Counted from the stretch's first letter, positions 8,037 through 16,320 are shown. The stretch is 22,667 bases of DNA from Paracoccaceae bacterium (GCA_003512825.1 DOOI01000031.1:1-22667); one strand, 5' to 3'. The notes: generated from the sequence alone by a model not told the origin. Program-made: numbers and translations.

Positions 8037-9302
8037 TTATGCCATCAACGCGGCCTGCATCGCCGTAGTCCGCAGCATGATGTCGCCTGCCTCCATGTAG
8101 ACAAAGCTCTTTTCCGCCATCAACTCTGCGCGCGCACTTTGCCATTGCGCCTCTTGCTGGCCGCCCCATAGCCCCTGTTTCGCACCTTGAAACTTGGCCT
8201 TTTCAAAGGATTTCTCGAATACAGCCAAGTCAGTTTCCGCCACGGCGCGCAAGGTGCCCGTCTCGAATTGATCCTCGACGAACTTATAGCCCGGCGGCTC
8301 TTCCAAGATCACATGCGATTGAGCAAACGGATCTGCGCGATTGATCAGTTCCGCCCCCTGCCAGCCCTCTGCTACGCTAAAGACAAAATCCGCAGCCGCC
8401 ACATCGCTCTCGTGCTCAAACAGCAAGACCAGCGCATCTTCTTGCGGATCATAATCCATCACCCGCGTATCTTGGCCCGGCTCCGCATTGCTCACTGCCT
8501 GCGCTTGAATGACGAATCGATCCGCCCCCGCCCCGCCTGTCAGCTCTGCCGCGCGTCCGGCACTCAGCAGGTCCCGACCCTCCTCGCCGAAATAGGCACC
8601 GCCATCGCTGCCCTCGATGGTGTCATGCCCTTGCCCGCCGTAATATGTGCCCTCTCCAAAGCCCGTGCCATCGGCTGGCTCGACGCGGATCAGGTCATGC
8701 CCCTGCCCCCCCATGACCAGATCACCGTCATGGGCCGAGACCATCACATCATTGCCGACCCCGCCCTCCAGCGTGTCACGCCCTGCGCCACCTTCCAGAT
8801 AATCGTTGCCCTTGTGCCCGATCACCAGATCATCGCCGGCATCGCCGTACACACTGTCATTGCCAGCGCCGCCGTTCACCCGGTCATCGCCCGCACCGCC
8901 AGAAAGCCTGTCGTTAAAGCTGCCGCCGCGCAGATCGTCGTTCCCTTCGCCGCCGTCAATCGTGTCGCGGTTATGTCCGCCGTCAATCACATCATCGCCC
9001 GCGCCGCCATCAATCCGGTCCGCACCTGCCTGACCCTTGATCAGGTCAGCCCCATCGCCACCAGCGAGATAATCACGCCCTGATCCGCCCATCAACGTAT
9101 CGTCGCCCGCGTCGCCCTCCAGCCAATCCTGACCGTTCCCGCCCAAAACCCAATCATCGCCCGCCCCGGCCTGCACCAGATCATTGCCGCGATCCGCTGT
9201 GATCTCGTCATCGCCATCGGTGCCAACGATCGTGTCAGCCGCAGTCGTCGCGACAAAAGCCGTGCCTGCCGCCAACCCAAGTAGAGCGAGAAAATATAGC
9301 AT
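8037..9302 (-). CDS. N-terminally anchored RTX (hemolysin-type calcium-binding) repeat protein
   Basis: The 421-residue protein begins with a short hydrophobic segment (about 2-20, LYFLALLGLAAGTAFVA), either an uncleaved anchor or a Sec signal. About twenty RTX nonapeptides of the GGxGxDxxx type fill residues 25-215, and a weaker set follows to about 265. These bind calcium and fold into a parallel beta roll outside the cytoplasm. The last 150 residues are non-repetitive, with acidic strands and then a charged helical tail. Most RTX proteins have C-terminal repeats and a type I secretion signal without an N-terminal signal, so this order is atypical. No type I transporter genes lie nearby. 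A 7-bp hairpin (8019-8036) touches the stop codon. Ligand or enzymatic role is unknown. Confidence 0.9.
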   Translation of the reverse strand: MLYFLALLGLAAGTAFVATTAADTIVGTDGDDEITADRGNDLVQAGAGDDWVLGGNGQDWLEGDAGDDTLMGGSGRDYLAGGDGADLIKGQAGADRIDGGAGDDVIDGGHNRDTIDGGEGNDDLRGGSFNDRLSGGAGDDRVNGGAGNDSVYGDAGDDLVIGHKGNDYLEGGAGRDTLEGGVGNDVMVSAHDGDLVMGGQGHDLIRVEPADGTGFGEGTYYGGQGHDTIEGSDGGAYFGEEGRDLLSAGRAAELTGGAGADRFVIQAQAVSNAEPGQDTRVMDYDPQEDALVLLFEHESDVAAADFVFSVAEGWQGAELINRADPFAQSHVILEEPPGYKFVEDQFETGTLRAVAETDLAVFEKSFEKAKFQGAKQGLWGGQQEAQWQSARAELMAEKSFVYMEAGDIMLRTTAMQAALMA

Positions 9303-9452
9303 CGCGCGCCAGCCTCATCCTTTGCACTGCTCGAGATACTCCCGCAGCACTCGTTAAGGATGCCTTACAAATTGGGCCAAACTTGCGCCTTGATCCGACA
9401 ATTTTACGCAATTCTTATGGATATCAGACCGAAATGTGACATCCCCAGCGCC

Positions 9453-10166
9453 TCACGCACCGCGTGCCACCTCGAAAAATGCCGCAATCTCTCGGGCCAT
9501 TTCCACCTGATCAGGCTTGCCTGCCAAGCCTGCCCGCGCGCGCTCGGTCACGGTCTTGGGCACCTCGCCCTCCAGATGCGTCACCAGTGCCGCCACAAAA
9601 TCCGGCGTCATTTCCGGGTGATATTGCGTGGTGAACACGGCCCGCCCTATGCGAAATCCTCGCCCAGGACAGTCCGGCGAGCGGGTCAACACCTCGGCGC
9701 CCGGCGGCAATGCCACCACTTGCTCCACATGCGCCGCATAAAGCGAAAGCCGATCCGGTGCCCGCGTCATCCATTCGGCCCGCGCCACCACCTCAGTCTG
9801 CCACAGCCCCAAGGCCCAGCCCTGCGGCGAGGAGCCGACCTGCCCCCCCAACGCCTGTGCAATCGCCTGATGCCCAAAGCACGCCCCGAAAAGCGGCACA
9901 GCCTTGGCCACCGCCTCGCGGATCACCCCCATCAGCTGCGCCACCCAAGGCATATCATCCGTCACCGACGCCGGGCTCCCGGTAATTATCGTCCCGTCAA
10001 AGGCACCAATATCTTCCGGAAACTCGCCGTCTTTCACCGAAAATACCGTAAAGCGCCACGCCGGGCGCACCAAAGCCACCAATCCGGCAAACTTGGCCCC
10101 GTCCTTCGGCCACTGCGCCGAAAAATTACTCTCGTCGATATTTGTCATCAAGATCGCAAGATGCAT
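9453..10166 (-). CDS. Class I glutamine amidotransferase (GMP synthase amidotransferase-like)
   Basis: The 237-residue protein is a stand-alone GATase1 domain. The nucleophile elbow is GACFGHQ with C96, and the other triad members are H183 and E185 in QYHPEMT. The oxyanion region ITGSPASV (61-68) also fits. Such free-standing domains hydrolyse gamma-glutamyl amides, or release ammonia for a partner synthetase. It starts at 10166, divergent from the cytochrome P450 gene 81 bases away, with a glutamine-synthetase-like gene beyond. In aniline degradation (AtdA2) and putrescine degradation (PuuD), a protein of this fold is paired with a GS-like ligase. A similar partnership here is an inference from position. 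An alternative is a generic GMP-synthase-like amidotransferase of unrelated role. Confidence 0.88.
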   Translation of the reverse strand: MHLAILMTNIDESNFSAQWPKDGAKFAGLVALVRPAWRFTVFSVKDGEFPEDIGAFDGTIITGSPASVTDDMPWVAQLMGVIREAVAKAVPLFGACFGHQAIAQALGGQVGSSPQGWALGLWQTEVVARAEWMTRAPDRLSLYAAHVEQVVALPPGAEVLTRSPDCPGRGFRIGRAVFTTQYHPEMTPDFVAALVTHLEGEVPKTVTERARAGLAGKPDQVEMAREIAAFFEVARGA

Positions 10167-10189
10167 GGTCGGCAGCTTTCGGTTTTTTC

Positions 10190-10217
10190 TTTACATATTT
10201 ATACACCCTAATAATAT
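10190..10217 (+). promoter_or_regulatory. Candidate sigma70-type promoter for the P450 gene
   Basis: An AT-rich patch in otherwise GC-rich DNA holds TTTACA (10190-10195) and, 16 bases on, TAATAT (10212-10217). This would place transcription start roughly 25 bases before the P450 ATG at 10248. The same 81-base gap must also serve the divergent amidotransferase gene, so a shared regulator could act here. Confidence 0.4.
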
Positions 10218-10247
10218 ACAAAGAAAAGTAAGGAAAGAGGGTGTTCT

Positions 10248-11507
10248 ATGACGGTCTGGTCCCCCACCGATGACGGCTTTGCCGACATCACCAGCCATGA
10301 CGCCTATCTCGACGGTGTTCCGCACAACACATTCGCGCGCCTGCGCCGCGAAGACCCTTTGCATTGGACCAGCTACTCTGGCGGCGAGGATTTCTGGTCG
10401 ATCACCCGCCATGCCGATATTCTGGCGATGAATGCCAAACCTGCGCTGTTTTCCTCGGCGCGCGGCATCCGCATGGAAGACCAGACCTATGAGGAATACC
10501 TCGCACGCCGCACCTTTCAGGAAACCGACGCCCCCGATCACATGATGACCCGAATGAAGGTGGCCAAGGCCTTCTCCGGCCCGGTGGTTGCCGGATTTGA
10601 ACAGGCCATCCGCGAACTCTGTGTCGAAATTCTCGACGAAGTGCTTGAGACCGCCGAATTCGATGCCACCAAAACCATCGCCCGCCAATTGCCCATGAGA
10701 ATGCTCGGCCGCATTCTGGGCTTGCCAGAGGACGACCTCGCATGGCTCGTCGAAAAAGGGGACGCGCTGATCGCCAATACCGACCCCGATTTCACCACCC
10801 ATGTGCTCGACAAAATGACGACGGACGAGTTTCGCATGATGCCCTTCAACTCGCCCGCCGGAGCCGAGCTTTACATCTACGCCAAGGATTTAATGGCCCG
10901 CAAAGCGGCCTCTGGCGATACCAGCGGCGTTTTGCACATGATCCTCCAACCCGCCAAAGACGGCTCCACCATCACCGACGAAGAGTTCCGCAATTTCTTC
11001 TGCCTCCTCGTCGCTGCGGGCAATGATACCACCCGTTATTCCATCGCCGCAGGCATTCAGGCGCTGTGCCATCAGCCTGAATTGCTGGCCCAGATGAAAT
11101 CAGGTGGCGATATCTGGGAGACTGCCTCCGACGAAATCATTCGCTGGGCCACACCTGCGATCTATTTCCGCCGCACCGCGACCGAAGACGTCGAAATGCA
11201 CGGCAAAACCATTCGCGCAGGTGACAAGCTGCTCTACTGGTTCGCCTCCGGCAACCGCGACGAAGCGGCCTTTGCTGATCCGTTCCGCGTCGATTTGTTC
11301 CGCAAACCCAACCGCCATTTAAGCTTCGGCCAAGGCGGCCCGCATGTCTGCCTCGGCATGTGGCTGGCGCGGCTCGAAGTAAAAGTGCTGTTCCAAGAAC
11401 TGGCGATGCGGTTAGGCTCGATTGAAGCCACTGCGCCGCACCGCTTTTTGCGTTCGAATTTTGTTGGCGGCATCAAGGAATTGCCTGTGCGGATCACCCG
11501 CGCCTAA
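10248..11507 (+). CDS. Cytochrome P450 monooxygenase
   Basis: The 419-residue soluble bacterial P450 has the I-helix oxygen-activating motif AGNDTT at 257-262, the K-helix ExxR pair E296/R299, and the haem-binding loop FGQGGPHVCLG with the axial thiolate C368. There is no N-terminal membrane segment. It needs a two-component electron supply, and a [2Fe-2S] ferredoxin gene lies two genes downstream at 12881; no ferredoxin reductase is in the window. The ATG at 10248 has a purine-rich GGAAAGAGG ahead of it. The GS-like gene follows after 72 bases on the same strand. The substrate is unknown; context suggests a gamma-glutamylated or free amine. The family could also serve terpenoid or alkane hydroxylation. 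Confidence 0.96.
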   Translation: MTVWSPTDDGFADITSHDAYLDGVPHNTFARLRREDPLHWTSYSGGEDFWSITRHADILAMNAKPALFSSARGIRMEDQTYEEYLARRTFQETDAPDHMMTRMKVAKAFSGPVVAGFEQAIRELCVEILDEVLETAEFDATKTIARQLPMRMLGRILGLPEDDLAWLVEKGDALIANTDPDFTTHVLDKMTTDEFRMMPFNSPAGAELYIYAKDLMARKAASGDTSGVLHMILQPAKDGSTITDEEFRNFFCLLVAAGNDTTRYSIAAGIQALCHQPELLAQMKSGGDIWETASDEIIRWATPAIYFRRTATEDVEMHGKTIRAGDKLLYWFASGNRDEAAFADPFRVDLFRKPNRHLSFGQGGPHVCLGMWLARLEVKVLFQELAMRLGSIEATAPHRFLRSNFVGGIKELPVRITRA

Positions 11508-11579
11508 CCATTATATCACATCAAAGGGGCGTCAGACCCCGTCCACCAACATTCACATGACGTCCAAAGGGAGACCCCA

Positions 11580-12869
11580 ATGAAACCCCGCCTTCGTGCC
11601 CTCTTCTGCGATCACCTCTCCATCATGCGGGGCAAATACTTGCCCTCCTCGAAAATCGCCGACGCAGGCACTCGGTTTTGCCAAACCCAATACGGTGTGC
11701 ATTACGACAAAGACCTTCTGCCTGCCCCCGGTGCGATGATGTTTGAGGGTCTGCCAGATATGGAACTGCGCTGGCGCGCCGAAGACATTCGCGACAGCTG
11801 GGAACGCGACACCAAGATCGTCACAGGCGACCTCTACGATGGCGATGGGGCCCCTTTGGGCATGTGCGGACGTGGCGCTCTCAAACGCGCCGTGGCCGAT
11901 TGGGCCGCCATGGGGCTTACCCCGAAAATTGGCATCGAACTGGAAGCCTTCGCCTTGGAGCGGAGCGAAGATGGCACGCTCAAGCCCTATGACACCCCCG
12001 GCGGGCATGTCTATGGCACGGGCCCCTTCGCTGATCCGCGCCGCTTCAATGATGCGATCTGGGAAAAAGCCTGCGATCTGGGCTTTGATCTCGAACTCAT
12101 CACCTCCGAATATGACTCGCCCCAATTTGAATATACTTTGAAGTTTGACGATGCGGTAAAGGCGGTCGACGCTGTTGTGCTCTTCCGGCTGATGGCCCGC
12201 GAAATCGCGCTGGAGCATGGGGTGCTGCTCACCTTCATGCCCAAACCCTTCGGCCATCTCGGTGGCTCTGGCATGCATGTCAACTTCTCCTTCACCGATG
12301 CCTCTGGGCGCAATTGCCTCGATACCGGGGCCAAAGGTGGCCCAGACACGATGTCGGATCTGGCCAAAGGCTGCGTTGCGGGTCTGGTGCATCACCACAA
12401 GGGGCTTGCAGGCCTCGTCGCGCCCACCACGCCAAGCTACAACCGCCTCAAGCCCGGCACCCTTTCAGGCCACTTGGGCAATTGGGGCGGCGATCACCGC
12501 AACGTCACCACCCGCGTCTCGGGCGAAGGCGGTGCCAAGGCGCGGCTCGAACATCGCATGGCCGATGCCTCGTCCAACCCCTATGTCGCCGTGACGGCCG
12601 TGCTGCAAGCCGCCCGCCTCGGCGTCGCCAATGGCTATGCCCTGCCCCCGCGCGAAACCGGCGATGGCTTCGAAACATGGGACGCCGCCGACACCACCGC
12701 ACTTGATCTCGCTGGCGCCATGGCCGACCTCAAAGCCGACACCGCCCTGCAATCCGCCGTGGGCCAATTGCTCTGCGACAATCATATCTTCATGAAAGAA
12801 GCCGAAACCGAAAAAACCGCAGGCCTCGAAGGCGACGCCCTGCGCGATTTCTACGTCTGGTTTGTGTGA
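11580..12869 (+). CDS. Glutamine-synthetase-family ligase, probable gamma-glutamyl-amide synthetase
   Basis: The 429-residue protein has the glutamine synthetase fold: an N-terminal beta-grasp segment with the MRGKYLP loop, then the catalytic domain. Metal-binding residues are visible at E120 and E122 (GIELEAF), E184 (SPQFEYT) and H233 (GSGMHVNFSF), and R326 lies in the conserved RMADASSNPY stretch. It is closer to the PuuA/IpuC/AtdA1-like ligases, which join glutamate to an amine, than to the housekeeping GlnA, whose adenylylation site I do not see. Such enzymes use ATP to make a gamma-glutamyl amide in the cytoplasm. It lies between a P450 and its ferredoxin, with an AAAGGGAGA ribosome site before the ATG. 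The amine substrate cannot be read from the sequence. Confidence 0.9.
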   Translation: MKPRLRALFCDHLSIMRGKYLPSSKIADAGTRFCQTQYGVHYDKDLLPAPGAMMFEGLPDMELRWRAEDIRDSWERDTKIVTGDLYDGDGAPLGMCGRGALKRAVADWAAMGLTPKIGIELEAFALERSEDGTLKPYDTPGGHVYGTGPFADPRRFNDAIWEKACDLGFDLELITSEYDSPQFEYTLKFDDAVKAVDAVVLFRLMAREIALEHGVLLTFMPKPFGHLGGSGMHVNFSFTDASGRNCLDTGAKGGPDTMSDLAKGCVAGLVHHHKGLAGLVAPTTPSYNRLKPGTLSGHLGNWGGDHRNVTTRVSGEGGAKARLEHRMADASSNPYVAVTAVLQAARLGVANGYALPPRETGDGFETWDAADTTALDLAGAMADLKADTALQSAVGQLLCDNHIFMKEAETEKTAGLEGDALRDFYVWFV

Positions 12870-12880
12870 AAGGCCCGCCC

Positions 12881-13201
12881 ATGTCCGCGATCACTGTAAC
12901 TTGGGTCCTTCACGATGGCGCGCAGATCACTGCCGCCGTCGCCCCCGGCACCTCAATGATGCAAGCCGCCATCGCCGCCAATGTCCCCCGTATCTTGGGC
13001 GACTGCGGCGGCAACCTCGCTTGCGCCACCTGCCATGTCCAAGTCGCTCCCGAATGGGCCTCCCGCACAGGCCCCGCCACCGACATGGAAGACCCGATGC
13101 TCGACATGACCGAAGTCGAACGCGGCCCCACCTCGCGCCTGTCCTGCCAGATCATCGCCGACCCTGCCCTCGACGGGCTCATCCTCCACGTCCCCGCCTA
13201 A
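12881..13201 (+). CDS. [2Fe-2S] ferredoxin, adrenodoxin/putidaredoxin type
   Basis: The 106-residue protein has the cluster ligands C42, C48, C51 and C89 in the Cx5CxxC...C spacing of P450-partner ferredoxins such as putidaredoxin. It carries single electrons from a ferredoxin reductase to a monooxygenase. I chose the ATG at 12881, which has AAAGG 7 bases upstream, over an in-frame GTG at 12866 that overlaps the end of the previous gene. The gap to the GS-like gene is 11 bases, so the two are almost certainly co-transcribed. The nearest P450 (10248-11507) is the obvious acceptor. No reductase gene is seen here, so a shared cellular reductase must be used. Confidence 0.95.
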   Translation: MSAITVTWVLHDGAQITAAVAPGTSMMQAAIAANVPRILGDCGGNLACATCHVQVAPEWASRTGPATDMEDPMLDMTEVERGPTSRLSCQIIADPALDGLILHVPA

Positions 13202-13266
13202 GGCCCCCCATTGCCCTAGACCCCGCCGCCGCACGGCGCTAGCGTGCCTGCAACCGGAGGCGCGCC

Positions 13267-14238
13267 ATGAAATACTCTATCCTTGACCTCTCCCCAATCC
13301 CCGAAGGCGGCACCGCCCGCGACGCGATTGAGAACTCCGCCACCCTCGCCCAGACCGCCGAAGGCCACGGCTACACCCGCTTCTGGCTGGCCGAACATCA
13401 CAACATGCCCGGCATCGCTTCCGCCGCCACCGCGCTGGTGATCTCCCATGTCGCCGCCGCCACCCGCACCCTCCGCGTCGGCGCGGGCGGCATCATGCTC
13501 CCCAACCATTCCCCACTGGTCATCGCCGAGCAATTTGGCACGCTGGCCACCCTCTACCCCGACCGCATCGACCTTGGCCTTGGCCGCGCACCGGGCACCG
13601 ACATGCCCACCGCACGCGCGCTCCGCCGCCATATGGCGCAGGAAGACACCTTCCCCCAAGACGTGCTCGAACTGGCCAGCTACTTCGGCACCACCCCCCA
13701 ATCTTCCGTGCGCGCCATTCCCGGCATTGGCACCCAAGTGCCCCTCTATATCCTTGGCTCGTCCCTCTATGGTGCCCAACTCGCCGCCTACCTCGGGCTG
13801 CCCTATGCCTTTGCCTCCCATTTCGCGCCCGATGCACTCGACGATGCGCTGGCCACCTACCGGGCCACGTTCCGCCCCTCCGATACGCTGCACGCCCCCT
13901 ATGCAATCATGGCCGCAGGCGCGTTTCTGGCCGAGACCGATGACGACGCGCATTTCCTGCGCTCCTCGCAACTCCTCGCCTTCGCCCGCCTCCGCACAGG
14001 CACCCCCGGCCCCCTGCCGCGCCCCACGTCCGACCTGTCAGAAATTTCCCCGATGGTGCGCCGCCAAGTCGACCACGCGCTATCCGTCTCCGTCACCGGC
14101 AGCCCAAAAACCGCCAAGCTGCGACTGAATGAATTGGTCAAACGCTACGCCCCCGACGAGATGATCTTCTCCGGCGCCATCCACGACCCCGAAAAGCGGG
14201 TGCGCTCATTCGAGTTGCTGGCGGAGGTGGTGGGGTAG
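13267..14238 (+). CDS. LLM-class (luciferase-like) flavin-dependent monooxygenase, YhbW-like
   Basis: The 323-residue protein is a bacterial-luciferase-type TIM barrel. Its N-terminus ([10 protein letters not shown]), the [16 protein letters not shown] block, the [17 protein letters not shown] block and the DLGLGRAPG block match the E. coli YhbW subgroup closely. Members use FMNH2 and oxygen, supplied by a separate flavin reductase, and their substrates are mostly unknown. The ATG at 13267 has CGGAGG 7 bases upstream. It follows the ferredoxin gene after 65 bases on the same strand, so it may belong to the same transcript and oxidise a product of that module, but YhbW-like genes also occur alone. 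It is convergent with the DUF3037 gene 45 bases downstream. Confidence 0.93.
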   Translation: MKYSILDLSPIPEGGTARDAIENSATLAQTAEGHGYTRFWLAEHHNMPGIASAATALVISHVAAATRTLRVGAGGIMLPNHSPLVIAEQFGTLATLYPDRIDLGLGRAPGTDMPTARALRRHMAQEDTFPQDVLELASYFGTTPQSSVRAIPGIGTQVPLYILGSSLYGAQLAAYLGLPYAFASHFAPDALDDALATYRATFRPSDTLHAPYAIMAAGAFLAETDDDAHFLRSSQLLAFARLRTGTPGPLPRPTSDLSEISPMVRRQVDHALSVSVTGSPKTAKLRLNELVKRYAPDEMIFSGAIHDPEKRVRSFELLAEVVG

Positions 14239-14283
14239 GCAAGAAATCGACTGCTGTTGGCTGAGATCAAGTATAAACATCTG

Positions 14284-15156
14284 TTAATGATGAGATAATT
14301 GTCTCTCTATCAGATCAACAAACGCATCAGCTTGATCCTCGATCACAACATTTTCTTGGCCAATCATGTTCTCAAGGAACCGCTTGGCTCTTTCGAACGG
14401 CTCTTCCAAGTTGGCTCTCGAAGGCCGCCCAAGTACCAAATGAGGTTGAACAGCACCTTCATTTCGTTCGCAAACGGAGCGGCTGTAACCACCCCAACGG
14501 CTTGCCTTCTCTTGCACGTTCTCTTCGTCCGCAAGGTCAAAAGATAGTGGTTGAATCAAATGAAGCGACCCATTTCGGTAGCCTTTATAAAATTTAAGCA
14601 AACCTAAGTCGGACTCAACCATTTTGTCGGTTTCAATAAACTGATCCAAGTTTCTCTCAGTCAGCTTTTCATCCAATACTGCCCAAACCTGTTGGTCTGT
14701 TCGATTGGCCAATTTCTTCGGCTTGTCGAAGCGTGCAACGAAGCGTTGGAAAAGCTCTTCTAGCTTTTGATCCGGAGATTTGCACACGCCGACTCCCCCG
14801 AATGCCCACCGATAGCTTGAGTCAAGGTCAGGAGAAATTCTGTTCGCAAGTTGGACTATATCTTGCTCTTTAAGTTCGAGCACGTCGACATGACTATTGT
14901 TCTCAGAAAATCTTGGTTCAACGAAATCTGACTTTAGATACCGTGCGGCTGATCTCTCAATCTGCTTTAGGTCCTCGGTAAAATTTGAGCGCTCAAGGCT
15001 TGGATAGGCTCCGAATATCCTGCCTTCCCAACCTCGGGTCTTTAAGCGCAAGAAGTTCGCTCCTTGAGAGAACAACAGTACCCCTACGTTCAATCGCTCA
15101 TGAAGCCAAGGGTCATGCTCATACTGAAGAAGGCAAAAGCCAAATCGAACAATCAT
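14284..15156 (-). CDS. DUF3037-family protein paired with a HipA-like kinase
   Basis: The 290-residue protein begins IVRFGFCLLQYEHDPW and continues RLNVGVLLF, the hallmark of DUF3037 proteins (YxPDxxrgErlNVGVil-like N-terminus). The biochemical role of that family is unknown. The rest is a charged helical region with no membrane segment. The ATG at 15156 has a strong GGGAGG 7 bases upstream. The kinase gene lies 74 bases upstream on the same strand, so the two form a likely operon. Codon use is clearly AT-richer than the flanking genes, with more Asn, Lys and A/T-ending codons, which suggests acquisition by transfer. DUF3037 genes commonly neighbour HipA-like kinase genes, so a functional pair is likely. 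Confidence 0.85.
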   Translation of the reverse strand: MIVRFGFCLLQYEHDPWLHERLNVGVLLFSQGANFLRLKTRGWEGRIFGAYPSLERSNFTEDLKQIERSAARYLKSDFVEPRFSENNSHVDVLELKEQDIVQLANRISPDLDSSYRWAFGGVGVCKSPDQKLEELFQRFVARFDKPKKLANRTDQQVWAVLDEKLTERNLDQFIETDKMVESDLGLLKFYKGYRNGSLHLIQPLSFDLADEENVQEKASRWGGYSRSVCERNEGAVQPHLVLGRPSRANLEEPFERAKRFLENMIGQENVVIEDQADAFVDLIERQLSHH

Positions 15157-15230
15157 CTTAGCACCTCCCTCGCCTTGGTCTCAAAAACTGAACAATTTTC
15201 GCGGGCCAAAAACAGGTAATCCACGATTTT

Positions 15231-15965
15231 TCACGCGGTTTCTTGGCTCCAATCTAAAGGCACAACGTTAACATATTCTTCGATCGCATCATCAGATAAG
15301 TTGCCAAACGTATTCGTGAAATCAAGAAAATCGAGGACATTTGACTTCTTTAGGCTCTGGTAGAGGACGTGTTGCAAATTACCAGCATTGTGATTCAAGA
15401 TGCGTTGCCAGGGGTACGGAAAATTCTTGAACGCTCCGACTTCATGACAGCGCTCAAAGCAGTGTCCAAAGTCTATAATGCGAAAGTTTCCACCTGATAC
15501 CAAAAGGTTGGGGTTTTTGCATCCTCTGTCCGAGTTCTCAGTGATCGTGTCGAAAAGATACAACTGCAAGGCAGACTGAAGTTGGTTTTGACGTATCAAG
15601 TTGTTTGGGGACCAATTTCTGACTGGATAAAATGCTCTGGAGCCAAACGCGACACATTTCTTGCCTTGAAAAATCTCCCGGAGCCCCCCGCTGTCGCTTT
15701 CTTCAGGTAGTACCTCGAGGAACTCCGATGAGATGTTAACGAGGCAAGGAGTGGCTGCTGGAAGCAGCATGTCTCGAGCCAACTGATTTCCGATGAGTTC
15801 CGCAGTAAGGTGATGAACACTTAGTTCAGAATGAAAACCTTCAAACTTAACGAAAACTTCCCCGATGCTACCGTCCGAAAACTCGCACAGGCATTTCATC
15901 GGATTTGAACGTCCGGACTCTGCTCGGCCTAAGAATTCTACAGCGGAAGCCCATTGTACTGGCAC
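15231..15965 (-). CDS. HipA-like (HipA_2-type) kinase
   Basis: The protein of 244 residues (from the start chosen here) resembles the short HipA-like kinases that lack the HipA N-terminal domain. The N-terminal part carries an RAESGRSNP segment followed by a VFVKFEG strand with a candidate ATP-binding Lys. The catalytic loop is NSDRGCKNPNLL and the metal-binding loop is IDFGHCF, both in the HipA order. I start at the GTG at 15965 because GGGGA lies just upstream; an in-frame TTG at 15998 has no ribosome site and an in-frame stop sits 15 bases before it. A TATAAC box at 16016-16021 could be the -10 element. The gene is AT-rich like its DUF3037 partner. The target is unknown; HipA itself phosphorylates a tRNA synthetase. 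Confidence 0.82.
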   Translation of the reverse strand: MPVQWASAVEFLGRAESGRSNPMKCLCEFSDGSIGEVFVKFEGFHSELSVHHLTAELIGNQLARDMLLPAATPCLVNISSEFLEVLPEESDSGGLREIFQGKKCVAFGSRAFYPVRNWSPNNLIRQNQLQSALQLYLFDTITENSDRGCKNPNLLVSGGNFRIIDFGHCFERCHEVGAFKNFPYPWQRILNHNAGNLQHVLYQSLKKSNVLDFLDFTNTFGNLSDDAIEEYVNVVPLDWSQETA

Positions 15966-16132
15966 TGCTTTCCCCAAAAAAGTGAACCAATGATGCAATC
16001 TTAAGTAATGTTAAGGTTATAGTAATCCCTCTGGGTTGCAATCCCCCACAGCTCCCCCATCGTCCTGACGCAATCCATACGCGTCTGAACCACGGCCTCG
16101 CAGGTCGCGTTAACCCTTTTTGCCCCTCCCCA

Positions 16133-16144
16133 ACGTCATGACGT
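16133..16144. promoter_or_regulatory. 12-bp perfect palindrome, possible operator
   Basis: ACGTCATGACGT is a perfect palindrome in the gap between the divergent HipA-like kinase gene and the ccoG operon. It lies about 170 bases upstream of the kinase start and about 110 bases upstream of the FnrL box. It could be a regulator site or chance; I cannot assign a regulator. Confidence 0.25.
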
Positions 16145-16240
16145 CGGCCAGACGCCACCCATACGTAAATCATACCGGCCAAAACCTGCGGAAATCGCCG
16201 TTAACCCCGCCGCGCTGAACATGACCTAAAAATATAGTAT

Positions 16241-16254
16241 TTGATGCAGGTCAA
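16241..16254 (+). promoter_or_regulatory. FnrL (anaerobox) binding site upstream of ccoG
   Basis: TTGATGCAGGTCAA fits the FNR/FnrL consensus TTGAT-N4-ATCAA with one mismatch (G for A in the right arm). It lies 66 bases before the ccoG start. If centred at -41.5, as for activated FNR promoters, transcription would begin near 16289, leaving a leader of about 32 bases. This predicts induction of ccoGHIS at low oxygen. Confidence 0.85.
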
Positions 16255-16320
16255 AGCCCGCCCCCCCCGGTGCACGGCACAAGAGGCGCTAGAAACTCAA
16301 GCCAGAACCGGAGTGATTCC

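Noticed and set aside
8187..9083. 298-residue plus-strand open frame with repeated segments, and CRISPR-like periodicity in the DNA
   Set aside because: It is the antisense of the RTX repeats. The DNA periodicity of about 27 bases is explained by nonapeptide repeats, with no conserved repeat-spacer pattern.
11553..12398. 281-residue minus-strand open frame
   Set aside because: It is opposite the GS-like gene, whose conserved catalytic motifs settle the coding strand.
15868..16182. 104-residue minus-strand open frame overlapping the kinase start
   Set aside because: It has no ribosome site and no recognisable features, and it overlaps the kinase N-terminus in another frame.
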